A stretch of 64,000 nucleotides of DNA, from positions 10,994,289-11,058,288 of the forward strand of contig NC_035435.2 in NCBI RefSeq assembly GCF_002127325.2, given 5' to 3'. A program made the translations under genes and the position numbers. Below the pieces are notes generated by a model. That model made no database searches. It had not been told where the DNA came from and saw only the letters and a list, made by a program, of their open reading frames with translations. Numbering within the stretch: position 1 is the stretch's first letter; the number at the start of each line of letters is the position of its first letter. Below are positions 9,797-21,909 of this stretch, piece after piece. This DNA comes from Helianthus annuus (taxonomy: Eukaryota > Streptophyta > Magnoliopsida > Asterales > Asteraceae).

Positions 9797-12700
9797 GTGA
9801 TAGCGGGTACGTTCTTAGTGCATAACGTCTATGCAAAAGTATTATTTGATTCTGGTGCAAACCAAAGTTTCATTAATACTGCATTCTGCCAAGCTCTTAA
9901 CTTACCTCTAAATACCCTTAGGCAGATCTTTACTGTTGAAACGGCAGATGGAAATTCTGTCAACATAGATAAGGTTTTGCAAGAAGTAAAAATAGAATTG
10001 TTAGGTCATAAGTTTTCTGCAAACCTGTTACCTATGAATTTAGCCGGATTCGATGTAGTGTTAGGAATGGATTGGTTAATAGCCAACCATGCTCGAATCC
10101 TGTGTGATAAGAATTCCGTAGAAATCCGTACCCCCACAGGAGAAGTAATTCTAATCACAGGAGATAGACCTTGGAAGCCATTAAAATTCATTTCAGTAAT
10201 GAAATTGGCTAGTTATTCAAGGAAACAAAAAAATGGTGTATATGATTTCTGTAATCATTAACACTAAAAGTAAGGAACTCCAGGACATCCCTATAGTTTC
10301 AGAATACCCAGATGTTTTTCCAGAAGAATTACCTGGGTTACCACCTGATAGGGAAGTAGAGTTTAGAATTCATTTAATTCCAGGTACTATACCAATAGCT
10401 AAGACACCTTATCGATTAGCACCTACTGAAATGCTAGAATTGAAAAAGCAATTAGATGAATTACTAAGCAAAGGATTCATACAACCTAGTTCATCCCCTT
10501 GGGGTGCACCAGTGTTGTTTGTGAAAAAGAAAGATGGATCAATGAGAATGTGTATCGATTATAGGGAATTGAATAAAGTTACAATTAAGAACCGATACCC
10601 ATTACCTAGGATTGATGATCTTTTTGATCAATTGCAAGGAGCTAGGTATTTCTCTAAGATAGACTTAAGATCTGGATATCACCAGTTGAAAGTGCAAGAG
10701 GAAGACATACCTAAAACTGCTTTCAGAACTAGGTATGGTCATTATGAGTTTACAGTCATGCCCTTTGGATTAACAAATGCTCCAGCCGCATTTATGGACA
10801 TGATGAATAGGATCTGTAAACCATACTTGGATAAATTTGTAATCGTGTTCATTGATGATATACTCATTTATTCCAAAAGTCAGGAGGAACATTGTGAGCA
10901 CTTGCATGTACTCTTAACTTTGTTAAGAAAGGAAAAGCTTTATGCCAAATTCTCAAAGTGCGAATTCTGGCTACAAGAAGTGCAATTTTTAGGTCATATG
11001 GTGAATCACGAAGGAATTCACGTAGATCCTTCTAAAATAGAAGCAATCACAAATTGGAAAGTTCCACGAACGGCTATGGAAGTTAGAAGTTTTCTAGGCT
11101 TAGCTGGATATTATAGACGATTTATTAAAGATTTCTCTAGGATAGCTGTACCTTTAACTAAGCTAACCTGTAAAGCCGTTAAGTTTGAATGGGGATCTAG
11201 ACAAGAGGAAGCTTTTAGGATTCTAAAGCACAAATTGACAAATGCTCCAATTTTAGCTTTACCCGAAGGAACTGAGGATTTTGAAGTATACTATGATGCT
11301 TCAAAATTAGGATATGGATGTGTGTTGATGCAACGCAAAAAGGTAATTGCGTATGCCTCTAGGCAATTGAAAAAGCACGAAGAAAATTATACAACTCATG
11401 ATCTAGAGTTAGGAGCCATAATTTTTGCTCTTAAGATTTGGAGACATTATCTGTACGGAAGTAAATTTACTATCTATACGGACCATAAGAGCTTAAGGTA
11501 TATATTTGGGCAAAAAGAGTTAAACATGAGACAAAGAAGGTGGATGGAAATCCTAAGTGATTACGACTGTGATATTCAATATCACGAAGGAAAAGCGAAC
11601 GTAGTCGCAGACGCCTTAAGTCGTAAATATCATGAAAAGCAAAAGCGAGTCCGTGCTCTTAGGTTAAATCTACAATTAGATTTAATGGAACAAATAAAGA
11701 AAATTCAAGAAACGACAATCAAGGACGATGCCGAAGGAATGAAAGGTTACCTAAAGGAATTAGAACAAGGAAGAGATGGAATTTGGAGATTCAACAAGAA
11801 ACGAATTTGGGTACCTAAGCAAGGAGAATTAAGAAATAAGATTTTAGAAGAATCTCATAAATCTAGGTATACTGTACATCCAGGAAATAATAAGATGTAC
11901 CAAGATTTAAGAAATAATTTTTGGTGGATAGGAATGAAAAAGGATATAGCCGAATACGTATCCAAGTGTCTAACCTGTTCACAAGTTAAAGCCGAACATC
12001 AGAAACCTTCAGGACTACTACAACAGTTAGAAATGCCTGTATGGAAATGGGAACTCATAACAATGGATTTTGTTACTAAGTTACCCAAAACTAGAAAAAG
12101 GTAATGATGCTATTTGGGTAATTGTGGATCGATTAACCAAATCAGCTCATTTTCTACCAATGAAGGAAACCTTTAGCATGGAAAGGTTAGCCAAGTTGTA
12201 TGTAGATGAAGTAGTATCCTTACATGGAGTCCCACTCTCCATTGTATCGGATAGAGATAGTCGTTTTACTTCCCGTTTCTGGACAAGTTTCCAAGAAGCA
12301 ATGGGAACTCGACTTAATTTAAGTACCGCATATCATCCTCAAACGGACGGACAAAGTGAAAGGACGATACAAACCCTGGAAGACATGCTCCGAGCATGTG
12401 TAATTGACTTTGGTGGTAATTGGGATAGCCATTTACCATTAATTGAATTCTCCTATAACAATAGTTATCATTCGAGCATCGAAGCTGCTCCATTCGAAGC
12501 ACTGTATGGACGCAAGTGCAGAACTCCCGTTTGTTGGGCAGAGATAGGAGAAAGTTAGTTATCAGGACCAGAGATTGTGCAAGAAACTACTGACAAGATA
12601 TCGCAAATCAAGGAAAGACTGAAGACTGCTAGAGATCGTCAGAAGAGCTATGCAGACAATCGCCGCAAGCCATTAGAATTCCAAGTCGGAGACAAAGTAC

Positions 12701-13104
12701 TATTAAAAGTATCTCCTTGGAAAGGAGTAGTAAGATTCGGTAAGAAAGGAAAACTGAGTCCCAGATATGTTGGACCATTCCCAGTGATCCAACGAATAGG
12801 ACCAGTAGCTTATCGGTTACAACTACCAGAAGAGTTAGCTGGAGTACATAATGTGTTTCATGTATCCAATCTCAAGAAATGTCTATCAGACAAATCCCTG
12901 GTAGTACCTCTTCAAGATATAGAGGTAAATGAAAAGCTGAAATTCATAGAGAAACCGCTACAAATAGAAGATCGGAAGATTAAGTTTCTCAAACACAAAC
13001 GACTAGTGCTAGTAAAAGTCAAATGGGAATCCAAGAGAGGACCAGAATATACTTGGGAACTGGAATCAGAGATGAAGCGAAAGTACCCTCATCTATTTCA
13101 GTAA
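9797..13104 (+). pseudogene. pol of gypsy element 1: protease, RT, RNase H, integrase
   Basis: The domains are in Ty3/gypsy order. Protease: LFDSGANQSF near 9,845 and GMDWLIANHA near 10,065. Reverse transcriptase: the catalytic FIDD at 10848-10859, preceded by [12 protein letters not shown]. RNase [11 protein letters not shown] and [10 protein letters not shown]. Integrase: a HHCC finger ending [11 protein letters not shown], a catalytic core with SDRDSRF and [15 protein letters not shown], and a C-terminal segment [20 protein letters not shown], which is a shortened chromodomain-like end. Lesions: a one-base shift in an A-run near 10,228, another in an A-run near 12,100 and a TAG at 12556-12558. 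Both shifts lie in homopolymer A tracts, so sequencing error is possible for them but not for the stops. Confidence 0.95.
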
Positions 13105-13127
13105 ATCTCGAGGACGAGATTTTTCTC

Positions 13128-13140
13128 AAGGTGGGGAGGA
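13128..13140 (+). other. Polypurine tract of gypsy 1
   Basis: AAGGTGGGGAGGA ends at the base before the 3' LTR. It follows the typical GAGGACGAGATTTTT motif that closes Tekay/Del-type pol regions. Confidence 0.85.
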
Positions 13141-14578
13141 TGTAACAACTACCACTAAAATCAATAGTTAGGACAATAATTAGTCAATAAGAAAACCCTA
13201 ATTGAGACACCCAAGTAATTCTGCACTAGCCCTAAAATTTTCAGAACAATCAGAATCAGGATCAGGGCCCCTAAAACTCGAGGGGGGTAAACCCTAGTTG
13301 AATAGTTATCTAAATATTACGTTGCTTAAAGCTGATTGGATAATTTTGTTGATTCATGCAAGCTACTCCCGTGCATGGCAAGTCTAGGACCTATAGGTAT
13401 CCCTTACGGACCGTAAGGGATCAGGCTTACGGTCCGTAAGCAATGCCAAATTTTGGCTATAAATAGCCGACATTGGGACTTGCACAGGGGAGTTGAAACG
13501 ACGTAAATTGTCTCTGTGTACGTCGAGTTCAGGCTATTATATCACAATAAACACACACACGATCACGAGGTGCTGCCGCAATCAGGGTAATAACTCGATC
13601 GCTATTACGATTCAACGTCCGATCGATTATAACTATCCAACGATTGTCCGAGTGCTGCTCAAATTGAGCTTGTACTTTGTTATTCATTGTGATTTCGACT
13701 TGAATGTTTGAGTGTTGTTCGAATTCGGACTATGCTCTGTCATTCGTTGAGTCCATTGAATTGTTAAGTATCGCACTTGATAATAGTTGTGAGGGTTTAA
13801 TCTCGTGAATTGACGTAACTGCTGAATTAGTTACTAATCCCGTTTGTGTGTGCATTGTTATTTAAATTAGGTTAGAAGGCTAATCAGTAAAGCTTATACT
13901 CTGCTCATAAATCTGCAATGTGAGTTATTCTCTTTTTTTATCAAACTATTTTACAAAACTCCAAATTATTTTCCAAAGTTATAATTACAGGGATTAAGTC
14001 TTTGTAATCACCAAGTTACAGCCGGTATGTGGGGTTTTGTATACATTACTTAGTTCCCGTCACACTTGGACAAACGGGTGGCCAAGGGGTGATCTGACCA
14101 CAGTCACAGATACCATTGGACAAATGGGCTAGCCAATGGATGGTCGAATGACAAATACTGTGGGTAGTTGGTTTGATATCAGAAACATTGTAATTCCCCT
14201 TAATACTGTAGATTATAACAAATGTGTCGTTTTCAATAAAATGAATGATTCACTCAGTATTTCCCCGCTGACAAAACCTTTTTCAAACATGTTTCAGGTG
14301 ATCTGGTATGAGCAAAGAAAAGTGCCGTGGCGCACTCCCAGCTTAGAAAAGTGGCTCAATGTAAATAAATAAATGAACATGTTTTGAAAATAAAGATTTC
14401 CCTGAGAAATCACATTATTGTAAATTTCGGGAATTTATCCCTAAGTTATGAAACGGGCAGTTTGAATTATTGAAAGATCCGGTTTTAAAAAGACTTCCGA
14501 TGTCGCCTAAATTAAATACCACGGGATTCCTGTCCCGCGGCTCCTGAAACGGGTCAAACCGGGTCGGGGGCCGTGACA
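13141..14578 (+). repeat. 3' LTR of nested gypsy element 1
   Basis: 1,438 bp, matching 5534-6971 with about 20 scattered differences. The palindromes, TATA box and termini are unchanged. It ends TGACA and is followed by the target copy AATCA at 14579-14583. Confidence 0.95.
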
Positions 14579-14583
14579 AATCA

Positions 14584-15211
14584 TCTGTTTTGTTTTTCAA
14601 CGTTTAGATAATTGGTGATGAGGTCAGTACTTCCGTACAACAAAGAGACCAAAATATCTAAGGGGGGCTAAGACAAATACCATTTTTGGTACGATTTATG
14701 CATTTTGCACATTTGAATGACTCTCTTGGAGAGTTTCTTCAATTTAAGGGTTTTGGCATTTTTTGCTCTTTTAAGATATCCTGGTTGTGCCTAGGTCAGC
14801 ATGTATCTGGATGCAGCAGAAGGACAACCCTGATATCCCCAGATGAAATAACAGTATAAAGACCCAAAACCTCAGATCTTGGCAATCTATCAACGCAAGA
14901 TTTAAGGTCATTAAACCATACACCACTGATGTGTTCCCCACTCATACTCAGTGTATTTAAGTTTATATCACATAGGTAAGTTGATTATTTCATGCTTTTG
15001 CCTACTAGAACATCATATGATGAAGCTGCTATCACACTTAAGCATTTTAATTTAGTTTCAGTGTGACAGTCTAACTTGCTGATGTACTATCATTTCTTCT
15101 TTTTCACACAGTGAAAACTCATTTTTGATTTTCTATTTTTTATGTTTTTTATTTTTCAATGTTTTTGTATTTTTGATTTTTAAGAAAGCAGTAAACTATT
15201 TACAAAAATTC
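14584..15211 (-). other. Copia 3' non-coding internal region, inner part
   Basis: This 628-bp segment lies between the two gypsy insertions and belongs to the copia host, as both target duplications show. I find no reading frame with RNase H signatures in it, although it directly follows the point where the copia RT frame is cut. T-rich runs (15,120-15,185) make up much of the right half. A purine tract AAGGGGGG occurs near 14,660. Confidence 0.7.
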
Positions 15212-15216
15212 TTATG

Positions 15217-18200
15217 TGTAACACCTCGTAAAATCACGTCCAATGAGGTATTGACACGTGTAATAAACCCTGATGAAGTCAAACAGCGAAGTCTAGGGAC
15301 TACTTTTTCGAAAAATCGAAAAATTTGATTTTTAAAGGACTGGAAGTGTTAGCATACCTAAAATAAGTTTCTAAATAACCTCTCACGATGGTGATGTTCA
15401 CAAATGTGCCGCTTGATGATAAAGTGTAGCCGTTTGCATAATTAATTGAAAGTTTGCGCAATGAAGGGTTAAAAGCGTCAACATGTTAATTCTTACCTCT
15501 GAGTGACCTTTTAACAAACCGGGAGCTTCATGATATTTAATTATACTCTCGGGAATGCCAAGTAATGGCCAACTAAGGTTTTTATGCCTATAAGTAAAGT
15601 TACGCGCAACTTTGCAAGTTAGAGGGGCTAAAAGTGTCAATATGTTTAATTATACCTCTGAATGACCTTTTGGCGGACCCGAAGCATCGTGATGTTTGAT
15701 AATACTTTCAAGAATGCATAATATGGATTAGATGAGGCTTCAATGCTAATAAATGATGAAATGCGCAAGTTTGCGCAATAGAGGGGCCTAAAGCGTCAAC
15801 TTTTGAATCTACGCCATTCGGTGACCATTTAAGCAAACGGGAGCGTAGTAATATTTAAATATACGCTTGGGAATGATTATTATGGGCCATGGAAGGCTTA
15901 GATATCATTAAACGACATTTCGCTCTACTTTGCGCAATTAAGGGACTAATTGCGTCAAACTGCAAAAGGAGGTCGAATCGTATGGTAACGGACCTTCCGG
16001 AATATGTCCATAAGTTAAACATACCTTATTTATCCTTTATATAGCTTAGATATAGGTTTAGAGGTGTTTGGTACGCAAAAATAAACTTTTATGTCATGTA
16101 GGGACTAAAAGTGTCAAAAAGTGCACAAGTTTGCACTTTTGCGCATATCTCGCATTCTGAATATCCCCGGACACCCAAAAATTTATGTAAGCACTAAAAT
16201 ATTTTATTTTAGTGATCGCCATGATAAAGTTCCATTCGTCGCGTCGTTTGGATCGTTTTTCGCGTCCGTTCGTGTTTCGTCTTAATTAGACGCGCAACGT
16301 GACCGTACGACCAAACGAACCGACATCCGACATATTCTTGAGCATGTTTCATATCCCTCATGTTTAGGCATCATTGTAGAGGCTTAAAAATGGTTTAACG
16401 GGCCTCAAACGCTTCAGAAAGGGGCTAGAAGCATGTAGGGACTAAAACTGCCATTTCAGAAACTTAATTTCCAGCTGTTACCAGCTGTTCCAGCTGTTTC
16501 CAGGTGTTTCAAGTGGGTTTTTATCTACCTAGGGGATGTTTTGGGGCGCCCATTGTTTACCAAAACCGTGGGTGAAGGTGTACGGTCCAGATTTGATCAT
16601 GTTTACCAAGAAACGATCCTAACGCTCCTTGCTTTCCTATATAAACCCACTTAATTCTTGCTCTCATTTCACCCATGATCTGAATTATTCTAAGTTGGGG
16701 CCTTAGTGCTTCATACCTGAACATCCAAGGTCATTTCCATCCTTGCTTGGACCCTTTGTGAGTATCCTTTCGTTCTTAGTTTTATTGTTTAGCGGTTATA
16801 GCCGAAAAGTTAAGCGTTTCGATAAACGCTTTGACTCTTAAACGGCTAAGCCATGGTTCGCAACGAACATGGCTACGTGACCGTAATTAGGTGGGTGTTA
16901 AACCCTCAAAAGGGCACCTCCTAATTACCACGTTTACTTAGTTAAATTGTCGGGTCAAATAAAAGTCAAACGGGTTAGTTTTAAATAAATACATAACTAT
17001 TAATATAGAAGCCATAAAATCAGTTTTCTCATATTAATAACTTGGTAATTATTAGTTGAACATGTCTAAGCATGATTCAACCCGACAATTCTAAGTATAG
17101 GCCCGGTTCGGAGCCGAAAGTCGCGAAAGTTGACTTTTGCTTTGTCTTTCAGTTCTGACCCGAATTAGACTTATTTAGATATGCCTTAGGATTCCTTTAG
17201 GATCATGTTATAGGTTAGTGTAACCCTCTGAGGTTATACAACCTGAATCCTTAGTCATCCTATTCATTTGCAAGTTTCCGTTATATGCCGAATTGTTGAC
17301 CGTTATGCCCTTTTGACCTTAAAACGATATTTTTGAAAATGTGAGAGGATAGAAACCTTCACTACTGAATTATAAACTTGTCCATAAAATTTGACATCAG
17401 TTTGAGGTCTAGATTAGGAGTTATGCTCAATAGCGTAATTAGAAGCTTCTTTAGTAATTAAATAGCGTAAATTGCGTATAGCCTATCTAAACCCAAATTT
17501 TTATACAAAACTTTATACCTACTGTATTAAAATAATATTTTGGGATTTTTAGAAATTTTTATTTAATTTTAGGATGAACATAACTTAGTGTTCTAAGCTT
17601 AATTCGGCTAATGCCGGTTTTGCCCTTTTGGGCTATAAAATGAGTTTTATAAATCCGATTGACCCCAAACCTTTTTCTACTGATCTAATATATTAAATAT
17701 ATTATTTTGAGCCTTCTGGAATTTTAAAAATATCAGCTTTCTTTATAAAACCCGGAAATGGCTCCAAATCGCCTTTTTAAAGCTTTTTAACGCATAAGTA
17801 TATGCTAGAACCTATTTAAGCATATGAGGTTGAAACCTACTGATGTGTTCAGTAAAATTTTATATTTTAAATAGTAGGAGGATATCTTAAGCTCATAATT
17901 TCAGTTTTGACCTTTTAGGCATTTGTGAAATTACCAAAACGCCCCTACGGTGTCTAGAATGGTTAAGATTGATAAATTTCACATAGGATTAATACCCTAC
18001 TGTTATAAATTAGTAAATTAAGTATATTTACTGATTTAATCAGACCTGTAACTCAGGTTATTATTTAAACCCTTTTATACCCGTTTAAAATGACCAAAAT
18101 GCCCTTATGAGGCATAAATTGGGTTTAAAACCATTTGGGGCATAATGGAAGGTGTCATTCTGATATCACAACATGTTTAAGGCATATTAACTTAGGAAAC

Positions 18201-19380
18201 TTGTATATGACTCTTATGGTTACTCGTTACGCACTTTACGCGTTCGGATCGGCTTCTGTAACTAGTTTACCCAATTTAGCCGAAACGGGTCAAACCATAT
18301 CATTTCAGTCTCAAAATCCAGAATGTGATTAAGTTACCCATATTAAACAAGTATGCAAGCTTGTTGGGTCAAAACCACATTCTAAAACGGTCTTCGCCTT
18401 ATCGTGCGTTTAAACCGTAATCTTCATTTAAGAACTAACTGGTCTAGGCTTAGGCCAAATTAAAGACCCGTTAGAAATCTAATAAGTTATTAAAACCTTC
18501 GTTCCAGATGTAGGAGCCCACTAAAAGCTATCTGTACTTGCTTGGTGGTATACGGCTGGGATTAAACTTATATTTAGCTCAGGTAAATACGTTTAACTTA
18601 TTTTCCCTATACGGGCTTGGGGTACGGTATATAAAATACCGCTTGGTCGGGGAATTGACCTTAACCGGTCTTGGTTATGTGCAGTCAAATTAACCCATTT
18701 GAAAATGCTGTTTTGTTTGTTTAACGCCTTTGGGGGCTTAATGACCATGTCCCGGATATCCTTGGCATCATTCAAAGAATGGCCACGACCTTAGCATACG
18801 GGTGTAGGCGTACACCCGTAGTGCATTAAATAAAGTATAACAGTCGGTACGAGAGGAAATCTCGCGGCGGAACTATACTATGTGGTGTGTCTATTAAACT
18901 TTAATCCGGCACGACCCAGACACTGAACGCTAACAAACATGTAATTCTTTTACAAGATTATAGGCAAATAATTGCTCCAAGTTATAAAATGTTTTGTGCC
19001 TCGGGCATTCAAATCAATTTTTAAAACCTTTTCAAAATGAGTCAGTTAAATTGTATTTACCAGTGAAAACTGAAGTATTTTCCCAAAAAGACTAAGTGCA
19101 GGTACTACGCGTAATAGGCTGGTTTCTCCTAGCATCAAATAGAAGTCTCGCAAGCTTAGATGCCTGAAGTCTGTTGAACAATGTTTTATTTTATTTTGCG
19201 ATCCGCCTGTGGATCTTTTACCTTCCGTTTGTAATACTTGGATATTACTTCATATCGGATTGTAATATATTTTGCTTCCGCTGTGCATTTAAATTGTGTG
19301 GTTTGACTATGACGATATCAACTACGTCACGTACTCCCCACCGGGCCCACCGGTGACACGTGGAAAATTGGGGTGTGACA
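15217..19380 (+). repeat. 5' LTR of the long-LTR derivative
   Basis: 4,164 bp, TGTAACACCT to GTGTGACA. The U3 part is about 1.4 kb and the transcribed part about 2.7 kb, judged from the TATA box at 16638-16645. Short paired phrases recur in the U3 (AGGGACTAAAA, TTGCGCAA, and a CCAGCTGTT triplet near 16,472-16,500), suggesting old internal duplications. No protein frame is supported. Confidence 0.95.
16638..16645 (+). promoter_or_regulatory. TATA box of the long LTR (5' copy)
   Basis: TATATAAA in TTTCCTATATAAACCCACTT, followed about 30 bp later by a pyrimidine-rich start region. The copy in the 3' LTR is at 25633-25640. Confidence 0.7.
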
Positions 19381-19383
19381 GGT

Positions 19384-19396
19384 TGGTATCAGAGCC
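19384..19396 (+). other. Primer binding site of the long-LTR derivative
   Basis: TGGTATCAGAGCC, tRNA-iMet type, three bases after the LTR. Confidence 0.92.
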
Positions 19397-19544
19397 AACA
19401 CTGAGTGAATTAAGCACTAGCCTTTTGTGTTTAATCTTAATGACACAATACACATTCCTTGACCTTCTGAGTCTAGACTTAACATAGGAATACCCTCATC
19501 TCTGTTCGGAGAATTGTTGTTTTCAATTCTATATATATTCTAAT

Positions 19545-19667
19545 ATGTCGCCAAGCAAAGAAGCTATAATGGAAATTCTCCCCATTAGAAGCCTAGGGAA
19601 GGCTGAGCTTCGTACTGCGACTAGGAATAACGTGCAACCAAGAAGAAAGCATTCAGAAATAAAATGA
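19545..19667 (+). CDS. Short basic leader frame
   Basis: 40 codons starting MSPSKEAIMEIL and ending in a basic stretch (NNVQPRRKHSEIK), about 150 bp after the PBS. It stands where gypsy element 1 has its extra ORF A and has a similar character (Lys-rich N-terminus, basic tail), but I cannot align the two convincingly. It may be a remnant of a leader gene or a chance frame. Confidence 0.25.
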   Translation: MSPSKEAIMEILPIRSLGKAELRTATRNNVQPRRKHSEIK

Positions 19668-21147
19668 AGAAGAAACTCCTTTTGCTAAAGATCGTTTTCT
19701 TAGTAGTCCTTATAAGGACATATTCATCTTTCAGTTCCTTCGAGGACAACATTATTTCTTAGAAGTCCCGTTTAGGGCGACCATGTACCTATATAAATTT
19801 TAATGGGACGATTAGATTTAAAATAACGTTCCTATTATAGGATCTACCATTATTATAAGATGGCAAAATCTAAAAAGGGACAAGACCTAGCTCAGGTGTC
19901 ATTTAAGACAGGGCCAAGATGGTATCTACATAATTAGATTCAGATCCATAATTAACATCTCAATTTAGGGTCGATCTGCGTTTAATATTATTAAAAGAAT
20001 CTTGGGGGTAAAACCTAGCCACGTGTCATTTTAGACATGGCCAAGACGGTAGAACCTGTCCAAATGATTCCAAATTTTGTTAACATCTCTGAGTATGTTA
20101 ACATTCTTGGCAAACTGTGAGTCAGTAAAGTCACACAGGCCATCTTTTAAAAAGGGTTAATTTAAATTCCCTGTACTTATATAGCCATCCCTTAAGGATG
20201 AAGTGCCTACGGGTAATAAATAACGTCCTCTGGGACTAAGAGACAGTAGAAGTCTGCAACTCACTGTCAAGAAAGGGTAATGAACTGTGATTCAGACCCA
20301 AATACCTCGATTCTGTGAAAATCCTGGTTATAAATTAAACTTGTCTACGTGACTAGGCTTTTTGTGCCATAGTTATATTTTAAATAAATTTAGGATAATT
20401 ATAATGAAAATCCTGAATAAAATAAATATCATTCCTTTCCTGCCAGTATTTATATTAAAAAGAGTCTCAAAGGGTATAACCTAGCTTGAATGTCGTTAGG
20501 GACCTGGCTACGATGGTAAGACCTGTTTAAAGAGATTCAGATCCTTGTTAAACACCTGAAAACGTGTTAACACTCCTGACAATGAGTGATGCGATGAAAT
20601 CACACTTGTCATCCTTATATTAGAGATCTTCCTAACCTTTCATTTAGCCTAAATGATCAGTAGGAATCTTGGCTAATAAACGTCGAACATGATGTACACA
20701 TCTAAACATCCACCTGGGATGTATACCTACGGGCAAAGATGTATTCATGATAAAGATAGTTATTCATAACTTCCTGTTAAAAGGTAATGAGTTATGAAGT
20801 TTTCCGATCCAAAGGAATCATTGATTATGTTTTAGGTTGTCCTTGTGACAAGGCTTTGTGCCATCTAAAGAATCCTTTGAAACAAGCCTTTGTGCTGTAT
20901 AAAGTGTCTGTACGACATTGACAGTTGTGACTTATATCCCCTGTCTAATAAGAAGGATTAGATTCTGTGCGAACGCCAAAGATGGTTTATTTAAAAACCT
21001 AGGCAAAACATAATCAAATAAACTTAATACTATCTATTGGCCCATATGGTTTGTTCGCATCATGGCTATTTAATTATCAAGTTTGACAATTCCCTATATA
21101 ATTAAATAAATTATTACTACTTAGTTTGTAGCCTTCGAAGCATCATC
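19668..21147 (+). repeat. Leader with diverged internal direct repeats
   Basis: No gene. A unit of about 150 bp recurs at least twice, near 19,995-20,160 and 20,458-20,620, with a weaker third near 19,865-19,985. Each contains an AAAACCTAGC-like start, a GGCCAAGATGGTA-like middle, GTTAACA-rich spacers and a TCACACAGGCCATC-like end. The copies are far more different from each other than the two LTRs are. Confidence 0.55.
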
Positions 21148-21909
21148 ATGGCCGACCCCTCCGAAACTCCCAATCATCCAGTTAATCAGAATGATGATGC
21201 AAGACTGAATTTAACAAGCACCGAGTTACAGGCTATGATAGATATAGCCGTAAACAACGCTGTGGACCGTGCGTTGAAGGATCATAAGCGAAAGTCCGAT
21301 GACACCCCAAATAAGGGTTGTAAAAAGGGTAAGACCGGTTCAAACTATAGCCAGTTCAAGCCAAAGGAGGCAAAACCTGAGTGTAAAACCTGCGGGAAGA
21401 AGCACTTCGGAAAATGTTTTTATGAGCAGACCAGGGGATGTGTCATCTGTAAAGAGGTGGATCCCGAGACCCATGAATGCAAGGACTCGGAAGACAACCA
21501 GCAGTTAGGTAAAAAGACCAAATGCAAAACCTGTAAGAAAAACCACCTCGGGAAATGCAGATTTGAATCCTAGCCTTTACATTGTGGAATCTGCAAGTCC
21601 AAGGGGCATAAGACCTTGGATTGCAAGATGTTGGGAAACGCAACCTGCTATGGTTGCAATGAAATAGGGCACATCAAAACTAATTGCCCAAATAAAACCA
21701 AGAAGCCTGGGGAGACTAAGAAGACCAACGCTGAAAACTCTCAAATGGATGCTCAAGAAGCTAATCAGGATGACAATATCGCAACATGTACTTTCTTTAT
21801 CAATAACGCTCATGCTAGAGTATTACTTAATTCAGGTTCAGATAAGTCTTTTGTAGACAATGGATTTTGTAAATCTTTAAATCTGCCTGTTAAAAACTCT
21901 AAGCGTTAA
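21148..21909 (+). pseudogene. Truncated gag plus protease start, capsid domain missing
   Basis: The first frame (21148-21573, 141 codons) begins MADPSETPNHP and has a short helix (LQAMIDIAVNNAVDRAL). It then passes straight to a Lys-rich linker and zinc-knuckle-like clusters CKTCGKKHFGKC and CKTCKKNHLGKC. A TAG at 21571-21573 is followed in the same frame by CGICKSKGHKTLDC and CYGCNEIGHIKTNC, then a protease start VLLNSGSDKSFVDNGF. The catalytic Asp of the protease is replaced by Asn. The roughly 180-residue capsid part, normally between helix and linker with a RWFEKTE-like signature, is absent. Such a protein could still bind RNA but not form a particle; whether it is made is unknown. Confidence 0.8.

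Larger units (their letters stand above)
5534..14578 (+). mobile_element. Ty3/gypsy chromovirus-like retrotransposon, full length, nested in copia
   Basis: 9,045 bp with two LTRs of identical length (1,438 bp) and the exact target duplication AATCA at 5529-5533 and 14579-14583. PBS, two extra ORFs, gag, protease, RT, RNase H, integrase, C-terminal chromodomain-like end and PPT are in the order expected for Ty3/gypsy. The integrase tail ending [15 protein letters not shown] and the GMDWL protease motif point to the Tekay/Del group of chromoviruses (inference). At least three stops and two single-base frameshifts interrupt gag-pol, so this copy is dead. About 20 LTR differences (hand count) indicate a later insertion than its copia host. 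Confidence 0.95.
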
